Of a stretch of 6,138 nucleotides of DNA, positions 1 through 4,856 are shown one piece after another. Each line of letters begins with the position of its first letter. Within the stretch, counting starts at the first letter, position 1. The position numbers and the translations under genes were made by a program. The notes below the pieces were generated by a model that did not search any database, was not told where the DNA came from, and saw only the letters and a program-made list of their open reading frames with translations. Origin of the DNA: Microbacteriaceae bacterium (GTDB lineage: Bacteria > Actinomycetota > Actinomycetes > Actinomycetales > Microbacteriaceae); the NCBI GenBank assembly GCA_011620705.1, contig WOYR01000244.1, positions 1-6,138 of the forward strand. Direction: 5' to 3'.

Positions 1-38
1 GGCAGTGCGGGTGGATCGAAGACGGCGGTGCCTGGCAT
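1..38 (-). CDS. rnj: Ribonuclease J, N-terminal fragment (runs off left edge)
   Basis: Only 12 codons are visible, reading MPGTAVFDPPAL from an ATG at 38..36 toward the left edge. RNase J is a metallo-beta-lactamase/beta-CASP ribonuclease of RNA processing and decay. The catalytic motifs lie outside the window, so identity rests on two things. The N-terminal peptide resembles the short ...FDPPAL... leader that I recall from Microbacteriaceae RNase J proteins. In actinobacteria rnj commonly sits directly after dapA. The start is well placed: AAGGA at 47..43 is a Shine-Dalgarno sequence 4 bases before the ATG, and it overlaps the dapA TAA stop, leaving only 7 bases between the genes. Co-transcription and probably coupled translation with dapA are inferred. 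Another gene cannot be excluded from 12 residues. Confidence 0.65.
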   Translation of the reverse strand, partial: MPGTAVFDPPAL

Positions 39-42
39 GAAG

Positions 43-47
43 TCCTT
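43..47 (-). promoter_or_regulatory. Ribosome binding site of rnj, overlapping the dapA stop
   Basis: Read on the minus strand, the dapA stop and rnj start form TAAGGACTTCATG. The AAGGA core uses two bases of the TAA stop codon. It is the clearest Shine-Dalgarno match I found before any start in this window. This fits an internal operon gene that needs ribosome recruitment, in contrast to the leaderless-looking first genes. Confidence 0.65.
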
Positions 48-1023
48 AGCGGGTGGTTCCGGCGACCTTCGGCAGGGCACCGCCGGCGGCGGCGTTGCGG
101 TCGGGCCGGAAGTTGGAGAAGTCGACTCCGGGGATCGCCCTCACAAGTGCGAGCTCGTCCTCGATGAGCGCGGCCTCGAATTCCTCGGGGCCGACCAGCG
201 GGAGCCGCACGCGGGGGCTCGAGATGCGGCCGAGGCCGTGCAGGATGTACTTCGCCGCGACGGTGCCGGGCACATGGGTCATGATGGCGCGCACCAGGGG
301 CTCGAGCGCCTTGTGCTCGGCGGTCGCGGTGCGGAGGTCGTTCGCGTTGACCGCGTCGACGATGGTGCGGTACGGCGCGGCGGCGATGTTCGCGGTGACA
401 CCGATCACCCCGGCTCCGCCGATCGACATCGTCGGCAGCGCCATGGCGTCGTCGCCGGCGAAGTAGAGCAGCTCGGTCTGATTGAGCACGCGGCTGACCT
501 CGCTGAGGTCGCCCTTCGCGTCCTTGACGGCCCGGATGTTGGGGTGCTTGGCCGCGCGCAGGATCGTCTCGTACATGATCGGGATGCCGGTGCGCCCCGG
601 GATGTCGTACAGGATCACGGGAAGATCGGTCGCGTCCGCGATCATGCGGAAATGCGTGAGCACCCCCGCCTGGGTCGGCTTGTTGTAGTAGGGCGTGACG
701 ATCATGACGCCGTCGGCTCCCGCCTTCTCGCTGTGCTTGTACAGCTCGATGGCGTGCGCGGTCTCGTTCGAGCCCCCGCCCGTGATGACTTTCGCCCGGC
801 CGTCGGCGACGGATTTCGCGACCTCGACGAGCTTGATCTTCTCGGGGTCGGTGAGGGTGCTGGTCTCCCCCGTCGTGCCGGTGACGACGATGCCGTCCGC
901 GCCCTGGTTGATCACGTCGTCGATGTGCTTCTCGACGTCGGCCCACAGCACCTCTCCGTCGGCGGTGAACGGCGTCACGAGCGCGACGAGCACCTGTCCG
1001 AAGGGGTTCTCTGGGGTGGACAC
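46..1023 (-). CDS. dapA: 4-hydroxy-tetrahydrodipicolinate synthase (DapA)
   Basis: DapA condenses pyruvate with aspartate semialdehyde, the first committed step of the diaminopimelate/lysine pathway, in the cytoplasm. The 325-residue product is a single TIM barrel with family motifs in order: GTTGE at 49-53 (T50/T51 of the active-site relay), YYNKP at 112-116, YDIPGRTG at 139-146 (Y139 matches E. coli Tyr133, R144 matches Arg138) and AVKDAKG at 165-171, where K167 is the Schiff-base lysine. It is longer than the E. coli enzyme (292) through an actinobacteria-like C-terminal tail. The start is GTG at 1023..1021 (VSTPENPFGQ): homology begins there and a TAACCT box lies 7 bases upstream. The frame stays open far upstream of this GTG without a stop (see the remnant), so automatic calls may over-extend it. 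rnj follows after 7 bases. Confidence 0.97.
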   Translation of the reverse strand: MSTPENPFGQVLVALVTPFTADGEVLWADVEKHIDDVINQGADGIVVTGTTGETSTLTDPEKIKLVEVAKSVADGRAKVITGGGSNETAHAIELYKHSEKAGADGVMIVTPYYNKPTQAGVLTHFRMIADATDLPVILYDIPGRTGIPIMYETILRAAKHPNIRAVKDAKGDLSEVSRVLNQTELLYFAGDDAMALPTMSIGGAGVIGVTANIAAAPYRTIVDAVNANDLRTATAEHKALEPLVRAIMTHVPGTVAAKYILHGLGRISSPRVRLPLVGPEEFEAALIEDELALVRAIPGVDFSNFRPDRNAAAGGALPKVAGTTR

Positions 1024-1036
1024 GCGCTCAAGGTTA
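1024..1036 (-). promoter_or_regulatory. Putative leaderless dapA promoter (-10 TAACCT)
   Basis: TAACCT at 1036..1031 fits the actinobacterial TAnnnT -10 element. Seven bases (TGAGCGC) separate it from the dapA GTG, so transcription would start at or next to the start codon. There is no Shine-Dalgarno sequence in the 15 bases before the GTG, which agrees with a leaderless transcript. No good -35 is visible: the best-placed hexamer, TGCGTT, lies in the hairpin at 1043-1064. Confidence 0.6.
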
Positions 1037-1042
1037 GCGGGC

Positions 1043-1064
1043 CGCGGTGCGGGAACGCACCGCG
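1043..1064. repeat. 9-bp perfect hairpin just upstream of dapA promoter
   Basis: CGCGGTGCG (1043-1051) and CGCACCGCG (1056-1064) are exact inverted repeats around a 4-base loop. The element lies where recognisable similarity of the upstream gene remnant ends and the dapA promoter begins. No T-run follows on either strand, so it is not a classical terminator. It could be an operator, an imperfect terminator for the remnant, or simply a product of GC-rich sequence at a deletion junction. Confidence 0.45.
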
Positions 1065-1475
1065 CGGCTTGCCGCTCGGCCTCCGCCCGCGGCACGGCAG
1101 GGCGACGCCGATCCACGGGCGTGCGCGTGCGGTGGAGGATGACGCCGTCCACGGCACGCGCCCGCTCCGGATGATCGACCGCCAGGTGGAGAGGGCCGCC
1201 GCGATCCAGGCCGTCGTAGAACTCGAGCGCGGAATGGCAGGCCAGCGATCCTCCGAGCCGGTACGCGCGGACCACCGATTCCGGAGTGTCGCGGAGGGCG
1301 TACCAGCCCTTCCGCAGCCTGACGACGCGGTCATAGTCGACGGCCATCCGGATCAGCACAGGATCGAGCCCGTCGACGAGCAGCTCGCGCGTGCAGGCGA
1401 TCCCTCCGCGCCGACGCAGGGCGTCCTCGACGATGAACATCACCCCAGCGTGACGCGCGGTCCCGGCGCGCGACC

Positions 1476-1504
1476 TCGATCGCCGGCAGCATGTCCGGCA
1501 TCGA
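1476..1504. repeat. Inverted repeat / hairpin A (10 bp with one bulge)
   Basis: TCGAT (1476-1480) pairs with ATCGA (1500-1504) and GCCGG (1482-1486) with CCGGC (1495-1499), leaving one unpaired C at 1481 and an 8-base loop. It lies 36 bases upstream of the remnant's ATG on the minus strand, so it could be in that gene's leader. No T-tract follows on either strand. Confidence 0.45.
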
Positions 1505-1505
1505 T

Positions 1506-1548
1506 GGAGTGCGCGGTCTGGGGAGGGACCTCTCCCGCGGTGCACTCC
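1506..1548. repeat. Inverted repeat / two-part hairpin B
   Basis: GGAGTGC (1506-1512) pairs with GCACTCC (1542-1548). Inside it, GGGAG (1521-1525) pairs with CTCCC (1532-1536) around a 6-base loop, with an 8/5-base internal loop between the two stems. It begins one base after hairpin A ends, which makes the pair look like one folded unit, although GC-rich DNA produces such pairings by chance. Confidence 0.4.
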
Positions 1549-1558
1549 CATTGCCTCG

Positions 1559-1620
1559 CCCGTTCTGGAGTGTCTGGCGGCGTTGAGACGATTGTGCGCC
1601 GCAACGGGCGACAGAACGGG
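1559..1620. repeat. Inverted repeat / long hairpin C (9 bp outer, 6 bp inner stem)
   Basis: CCCGTTCTG (1559-1567) and CAGAACGGG (1612-1620) are a perfect 9-bp inverted repeat. Inside, GCGGCG (1577-1582) pairs with CGCCGC (1597-1602) around a 14-base loop. The two internal-loop sides are both exactly 9 bases, so the structure is symmetrical. It could be part of a structured RNA on either strand, the ends of a small inserted element, or chance. Confidence 0.45.
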
Positions 1621-1627
1621 AACCCGC

Positions 1628-1651
1628 GGGAGCAGGGGGGCGGGGCAGGGG
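1628..1651 (+). other. G-rich tract with four G-runs (possible G-quadruplex)
   Basis: The plus strand carries G-runs of 3 (1628-1630), 6 (1635-1640), 4 (1642-1645) and 4 (1648-1651), separated by loops of 4, 1 and 2 bases. This satisfies the usual four-run G-quadruplex pattern. It lies about 95 bases downstream of the dfrA stop; the minus-strand transcript would carry the C-rich complement. No function can be assigned. Confidence 0.45.
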
Positions 1652-1675
1652 CACGGTGGCGACGCAAGGTGGCAG

Positions 1676-1696
1676 CGCGAAGCCCGGGCAATCGCG
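1676..1696. repeat. Short stem with inner GCCCGGGC palindrome, downstream of dfrA
   Basis: CGCGA (1676-1680) and TCGCG (1692-1696) are inverted repeats flanking an 11-base segment that contains the palindrome GCCCGGGC (1682-1689). It lies 50 bases beyond the dfrA stop and is the nearest terminator-like candidate for thyA-dfrA. It lacks a U-tract, so support is weak. Confidence 0.25.
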
Positions 1697-1745
1697 ACTA
1701 AGCCAGATGTGGCAGACGACGACTCTACGACTCGGCGCGGGTTGG

Positions 1746-2231
1746 TCAGACGCGGGCGTAGCTGAGGAAGCGGTATCCGAGGCCGGTGCGGGAGGTGAGC
1801 CATGGGGCGTCGGCGGTGAGCGGGGTGAGCTCCCACACGGAGAAGTCGATCGGGGGGGCGAAGGCGTCGCCATCCACGGCGGTGGCGATCTCGGTCACCT
1901 CGAGGCGGTCGGCGCGGTCGATCGTGGCAGCGTAGATCTGGGCGCCGCCGATGACCCAGGTGTCCTCATCCACGAGGGCGTCCTCGACGGAGTGCACCAC
2001 CGAAGCGCCTTCCGCCGTCCACGACGGGTCGTGGGTCACCACCACGTTGCGGCGGCCGACGAGAGGGCGGAAACGGGGCTCGATCGAATCCCAGGTGCGG
2101 CGGCCCATCACGACCGTCGAGCCGAGGGTGACCGCCTTGAAGTGGGCGAGATCCTCGGGGAGATGCCACGGCATCCTCCCATCGAGCCCGATCACCCCGC
2201 CCCTGGCCTGCGCCCAGATGAGGCCGATCAC
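1746..2231 (-). CDS. dfrA: Dihydrofolate reductase
   Basis: DHFR reduces 7,8-dihydrofolate to tetrahydrofolate with NADPH, restoring the cofactor oxidised by thymidylate synthase. The 161-residue product is a normal single-domain bacterial DHFR: WAQARGGVIGLDGRMPWHLP (6-25) with the Met20-type loop, EDLAHFK at 26-32 with D27 as the likely active-site acid (E. coli Asp27), MGRRTWDSI at 42-50 for NADPH binding, VIGGAQIY at 93-100 and the terminal strand FLSYAR. The start is GTG at 2231..2229, overlapping the thyA TGA by four bases (GTGA), typical of translational coupling. It is the second gene of the thyA-dfrA unit. No good Shine-Dalgarno sequence is visible before the GTG, which also favours coupling. 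All key residues are present, and nothing suggests an acquired trimethoprim-resistant variant. Confidence 0.97.
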   Translation of the reverse strand: MIGLIWAQARGGVIGLDGRMPWHLPEDLAHFKAVTLGSTVVMGRRTWDSIEPRFRPLVGRRNVVVTHDPSWTAEGASVVHSVEDALVDEDTWVIGGAQIYAATIDRADRLEVTEIATAVDGDAFAPPIDFSVWELTPLTADAPWLTSRTGLGYRFLSYARV

Positions 2232-3028
2232 ACGGCGACCGCTGCGCGGATCGCCGGATGGTGCTGGTAGTCGTGAACCACGAAATCCTCGAAGGCGTAG
2301 TCGAAGATGCTGTCCCGCTTTGCCGAGATCTCCAGCGTCGGCAGCGGGAACGGCGAGCGGGTCAACTGCTCCGCCACCTGCTCGATGTGGTTGTCGTAGA
2401 TGTGGCAGTCGCCCCCCGTCCAGACGAAGTCGCCCACCTCGAGGCCGGTCTGCGCCGCGACCAGGTGGGTCAGCAGCGCGTAGCTGGCGATGTTGAACGG
2501 CACCCCCAGGAACAGGTCGGCGCTGCGCTGGTACAGCTGGCAGGACAGCCTGCCATCCGCCACGTAGAACTGGAACAGCGCGTGGCACGGGGCGAGCGCC
2601 ATCCTCGGGATGTCGGCAGGGTTCCACGCCGAGACGATCAGCCGCCGCGAGTCCGGGTTGACGCGGATCTGATCGATCACCTCCGAGATCTGGTCGATCT
2701 GCTCACCCGACGGGGTCGGCCATGAGCGCCACTGCACGCCGTACACCGGACCGAGCTCGCCCGCGGCATCCGCCCACTCATCCCAGATGGTCACGCCGTG
2801 CTCGCGCAGCCACCCGACGTTGCTCTCGCCGCGCAGGAACCACAGCAGCTCGTAGGCGATCGACTTGAAATGCACGCGCTTCGTCGTGATCAACGGGAAG
2901 CCCTGCGACAGGTCGTATCGCAGCTGGCGGCCGAAGACACTGCGGGTGCCGGTCCCGGTGCGGTCGGTCTTCTGCACGCCGTGCTCGAAGGTGTCGCGCA
3001 GAAGGTCCTCGTAAGGGTGCGTGCTCAT
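2228..3028 (-). CDS. thyA: Thymidylate synthase ThyA
   Basis: ThyA methylates dUMP to dTMP using 5,10-methylene-tetrahydrofolate and releases dihydrofolate, the substrate of the following dfrA. The 266-residue product matches the short bacterial form (264 in E. coli). Visible motifs are DRTGTGT at 22-28 (R23), ITTKRVHFKSI at 47-57, LLWFLRG at 61-67, DSRRLIVSAWNP at 126-137 (R128/R129), APCHALFQFYV at 146-156 with catalytic C148, QRSAD at 167-171 (R168), GVPFNIASY at 175-183 (N179) and DCHIYDNH at 207-214. The start is ATG at 3028..3026, where homology begins (MSTHPYEDLLRD) and where a TACCAT box lies 8 bases upstream. An earlier in-frame ATG would run across the divergent osmC gene. This is the classical folate-dependent ThyA, not the flavin-dependent ThyX. 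Confidence 0.98.
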   Translation of the reverse strand: MSTHPYEDLLRDTFEHGVQKTDRTGTGTRSVFGRQLRYDLSQGFPLITTKRVHFKSIAYELLWFLRGESNVGWLREHGVTIWDEWADAAGELGPVYGVQWRSWPTPSGEQIDQISEVIDQIRVNPDSRRLIVSAWNPADIPRMALAPCHALFQFYVADGRLSCQLYQRSADLFLGVPFNIASYALLTHLVAAQTGLEVGDFVWTGGDCHIYDNHIEQVAEQLTRSPFPLPTLEISAKRDSIFDYAFEDFVVHDYQHHPAIRAAVAV

Positions 3029-3042
3029 CGGAGCCGATGGTA
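3029..3042 (-). promoter_or_regulatory. Putative thyA promoter, near-leaderless (-10 TACCAT)
   Basis: TACCAT at 3042..3037 fits TAnnnT and is followed by 8 bases and the thyA ATG, so the predicted transcript has a leader of zero to one base. No Shine-Dalgarno sequence lies before the ATG. The 43-base gap to osmC must hold both divergent promoters. Confidence 0.5.
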
Positions 3043-3058
3043 TCCGCAGACCGCCGCG

Positions 3059-3071
3059 TAGGCTGGCAGAC
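3059..3071 (+). promoter_or_regulatory. Putative leaderless osmC promoter (-10 TAGGCT)
   Basis: TAGGCT at 3059-3064 fits TAnnnT; seven bases (GGCAGAC) separate it from the osmC ATG at 3072. The expected transcription start therefore coincides with the start codon. There is no Shine-Dalgarno sequence and no convincing -35 hexamer. It lies 16 bases from the divergent thyA -10 box. Confidence 0.55.
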
Positions 3072-3497
3072 ATGGCTCTCACCAGCGAAGCAACGACACT
3101 GTGGCTCGGCGATCTCCCCAGCGGAAGCGGCACCACCTCGCTCGATTCGAGCGACGCGGCCGAGTTCCCGGTGAGTTGGCAGGCGCGATCCGAGGGCGTC
3201 GCCGGGATGACGAACCCGGAGGAGCTGCTCGGCGCCGCCCACTCCGCCTGCTACTCGATGGCTCTCTCCAACGGCCTCGGGCGGGCCGGCCATGCGCCCG
3301 AGAGCCTGCAGGTGACGGCCGCCGTCACCTTCCAGCCCGGGGAGGGCATCACCGGGAGCCACCTGCTGGTCAGCGCCAAGGTCCCCGGCATCTCGGAGGA
3401 GGAGTTCCAGGCCTTCGCTCAGGATGCCAAAGCCAACTGCCCGATCTCGAAAGCCCTCGCGGGCATCCCGATCACCCTCGAGGCGAGCCTGGCCTGA
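3072..3497 (+). CDS. osmC: OsmC-type organic hydroperoxide peroxidase
   Basis: OsmC proteins are small dimeric cytoplasmic thiol peroxidases that detoxify organic hydroperoxides. The 141-residue product matches the family length (143 in E. coli) and the OsmC rather than the Ohr subgroup: WLGDLPSGSGT near the N-terminus, FPVSWQARSEG with R39, then NPEELLGAAHSACYSMALS holding E51 and peroxidatic C60, and ANCPISKAL with resolving C123. Both redox cysteines are intact. The ATG at 3072 is chosen because homology starts there and a -10-like box lies 7 bases upstream; an ATG at 3021 would overlap thyA. The stop shares one base with the next gene (TGATG), so the two are probably translated together. 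Regulation by oxidative or osmotic stress is usual for the family, but no operator is recognisable here. Confidence 0.93.
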   Translation: MALTSEATTLWLGDLPSGSGTTSLDSSDAAEFPVSWQARSEGVAGMTNPEELLGAAHSACYSMALSNGLGRAGHAPESLQVTAAVTFQPGEGITGSHLLVSAKVPGISEEEFQAFAQDAKANCPISKALAGIPITLEASLA

Positions 3498-4399
3498 TGG
3501 CCGCGAGCGGCGCGATGCGCGTGCTCGTCGCCGGAGCATCCGGACTCATCGGACGAGAGCTCACCGCGCAACTGCGCGCCGACGGTCACGAGGTGCGCGC
3601 ACTGGTGCGGCGCCGTCCCGCCTCCGACGACGAGATCAATTGGGCGCCGAGCGTGCGCACCATCGATGCTCGCGTGCTCGGCGAAGTCGATGCGGTCGTC
3701 AACCTCTCAGGCGCCTCGGTCGGCAGAATCCCCTGGACGCCCGGCTACCGCAAGGAGCTCCTCGAATCGCGGGTGCAGCCGACCCGGACTCTTGCCGAGG
3801 CGATGAACCAGGTCTCCACCCCGCCATCCGTCTTCCTCAGCGGATCGGCGGTCGGCTTCTACGGCGACCGTCCCGGCGAGAAGCTCACCGAGGCCTCGCC
3901 GGCCGGAACCGGATTCTTCCCAGAGCTGGTCGCCGCGTGGGAGGCGGCGGCCGCGCTCGCGCCGAAGAAGACCCGGGTGGTGAACCTGCGCTCCGCCGTC
4001 GTGGTCGCACGCGGCGGCGGCCTCGCGCCGGTGCGCACCCTCACCGGCCTCGGACTCGGCGCCCGTTTCGCCACCGGCGGCCAGTACTGGCCGTGGATCA
4101 GCCTGCGCGACGAAGCCGCCGCGATCCGCCACCTGCTGACCTCGACCCTGAGCGGCCCGGTGATCCTGGCCGGACCGACGCCGGCGACCAGCGACCGCAT
4201 CACCCGCGCCTATGCGCGGCGGATGCACCGCCCATACCTGCTGCGCGTGCCCGAGCCCGTCGTGAAGCTGCTCGGCGAGGCCGGCGAGCGCCTCCTGCTG
4301 GACAGCGCGAAGGTGCACCCGACGAGACTCGAAGCCGACGGCTTCGAGTGGCGCGACCACAGGGTCGAGCAGGCGATCGACGCCCTGTTCAGTAGATGA
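3497..4399 (+). CDS. TIGR01777-family SDR / epimerase-like protein
   Basis: This 300-residue protein belongs to the atypical SDR family TIGR01777 (YfcH/SDR39U1-like), annotated as NAD(P)-dependent nucleoside-diphosphate-sugar epimerase but without a firmly known substrate. Residues 8-19 (RVLVAGASGLIG) form the Rossmann GxxGxxG motif with G13, G16 and G19. NLSGASVG at 69-76 and SGSAVGFYGDR at 115-125 are family hallmarks, and WPWISLRDEAAAI at 198-210 is the W-(I/V)-x-(I/L)-x-D motif. Residues about 238-298 (RAYARRMHRPYLLRVPEP...) match the C-terminal DUF1731 domain. The ATG overlaps the osmC TGA by one base; a second ATG at codon 7 is a possible alternative start. No Shine-Dalgarno sequence is clear, so reinitiation after osmC is likely. 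It ends convergently, 22 bases before the stop of the next minus-strand gene. Confidence 0.9.
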   Translation: MAASGAMRVLVAGASGLIGRELTAQLRADGHEVRALVRRRPASDDEINWAPSVRTIDARVLGEVDAVVNLSGASVGRIPWTPGYRKELLESRVQPTRTLAEAMNQVSTPPSVFLSGSAVGFYGDRPGEKLTEASPAGTGFFPELVAAWEAAAALAPKKTRVVNLRSAVVVARGGGLAPVRTLTGLGLGARFATGGQYWPWISLRDEAAAIRHLLTSTLSGPVILAGPTPATSDRITRAYARRMHRPYLLRVPEPVVKLLGEAGERLLLDSAKVHPTRLEADGFEWRDHRVEQAIDALFSR

Positions 4400-4410
4400 G
4401 TGCTCCAGCA

Positions 4411-4426
4411 GCTGAGAGCCCTCAGC
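4411..4426. terminator. Candidate bidirectional hairpin between convergent genes
   Basis: GCTGAG (4411-4416) and CTCAGC (4421-4426) form a perfect 6-bp stem with an AGCC loop, placed exactly where two convergent units meet. The stem includes the TGA stop (4424..4422) of the minus-strand gene. There is no T-run on either side, so it would be an L-shaped, U-less terminator of the type often proposed for high-GC actinobacteria. The position is persuasive; the sequence support is moderate. Confidence 0.4.
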
Positions 4427-4856
4427 GCGCCAGCTTGATGGCGGTGCGCGTCGCCCAGCGCGCCCGCCGGCGGTCGCCGCTCGCGTCGTACGCCAGCGCG
4501 AGCCGGAACCAGTCGCGCCAGCTCTCCGGGGACGCCTCGACGGCCGCCCGGTACTTCGGGAACAGCTCGTCGGCCGCCGCCCGGTCGATCCGCCCGCTCG
4601 CGCTCACCGGAACCGGCTCGCCCGGCATCCCGCCCTCGTCCTCGAGGCGCTTGGCCAGCCGCTCGGCTCGCACCGCGAACAGGATCTCGACCGCCAGCGC
4701 CCAAGCGCCGACGACCGGCAGCAGCAGCATCGCGGCGCCGATCCCGATCGCGACGGGGGTGCCGACGCCGATCAGCACGAGGCCGTAGCGGACCGCGAAG
4801 ACCAGGTACAGCGCCAGCAGAGCAGCCATGATGCCGACGGCGACCCGGGTGCGCAT
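4422..4856 (-). CDS. Small membrane protein with TPR-like C-terminal tail
   Basis: I do not recognise a named function. The 144-residue product begins MRTRVAVGIM and has two or three hydrophobic stretches (about residues 5-22, 25-49 and 50-63), then a charged segment (RAERLAKRLEDEGG). The C-terminal part, residues about 88-142, contains FPKYRAAVEASPESW, then WFRLALAYDASGDRRRARWA, resembling one tetratricopeptide helix pair. A membrane-anchored, cytosol-facing adaptor is the plain reading. The ATG at 4856..4854 overlaps the dapB TGA by one base (TGATG), so it is almost certainly co-translated with dapB. Similar small proteins next to dapB occur, to my recollection, in other Microbacteriaceae, while mycobacteria carry a membrane-protein gene in the comparable position. 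Upstream in-frame codons in the dapB region are not part of it. Confidence 0.82.
   Translation of the reverse strand: MRTRVAVGIMAALLALYLVFAVRYGLVLIGVGTPVAIGIGAAMLLLPVVGAWALAVEILFAVRAERLAKRLEDEGGMPGEPVPVSASGRIDRAAADELFPKYRAAVEASPESWRDWFRLALAYDASGDRRRARWATRTAIKLAR

Larger units (their letters stand above)
1024..1440 (-). pseudogene. Remnant of AbiEi-antitoxin-like winged-helix protein, C-terminus lost
   Basis: From an ATG at 1440..1438 about 130 residues read like the N-terminal half of the AbiEi-type antitoxin/DUF559-like proteins common in Microbacteriaceae. A short winged-helix part comes first (ALRRRGGIACTRELLVDG, then VVRLRKGWYAL), followed by GGSLACHSALEFYDGL and LHLAVDHPERAR, ending near AERQAARCVPAP. 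Full-length relatives, as I recall them, continue well over 100 residues further, often with a nuclease-like domain; here that part is missing and the dapA promoter follows. The codons have high GC3, like real genes. No stop separates the remnant from dapA, so 139 codons run in frame into the dapA GTG. Only a weak G-rich stretch (CTGGGGTG) precedes the ATG and no promoter is obvious. Family assignment is from memory of sequence patterns. An alternative is a short unrelated hypothetical protein. Confidence 0.5.
1441..1745. other. 305-base non-coding region between dfrA and the dapA-side remnant
   Basis: No reading frame here looks like a protein on either strand: translations are dominated by Arg/Pro/Ser/Gly without family motifs. 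The stretch holds three neighbouring inverted-repeat structures (1476-1504, 1506-1548, 1559-1620), a G-rich tract with four G-runs (1628-1651) and a short stem near the dfrA end (1676-1696), each listed separately. The single minus-strand TAnnnT box noticed (TAGAGT at 1727..1722) is not followed by a suitably placed start codon. Confidence 0.6.

Noticed and set aside
28..1701. Long plus-strand open frame opposite dapA (557 codons)
   Set aside because: It is antisense to a clearly conserved dapA. Its translation is rich in Asp/Arg/Gly/Val with no family motif, as expected from an open complementary frame in GC-rich DNA.
1441..1745. tRNA, tmRNA, SRP RNA or insertion-sequence remnant in the non-coding stretch
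   Set aside because: No cloverleaf, CCA end, conserved SRP apical loop, transposase fragment or flanking target duplication could be recognised. Only generic hairpins are present.
1024..1836. Extending the dapA protein upstream to codons at 1440 or 1836
   Set aside because: DapA homology begins at GTG 1023 with a promoter-like box 7 bases upstream. The segment to 1440 looks like a different gene family, and 1441-1836 is non-coding plus sequence antisense-frame to dfrA.
3021..3071. Earlier ATG (3021) for osmC
   Set aside because: It would overlap the thyA start on the other strand and cross both promoter boxes, and the added residues have no OsmC similarity.
3029..3136. Earlier in-frame ATG (3136) for thyA
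   Set aside because: The extra 36 residues would lie opposite the osmC coding region and its promoter and do not resemble ThyA, whose homology starts at 3028.
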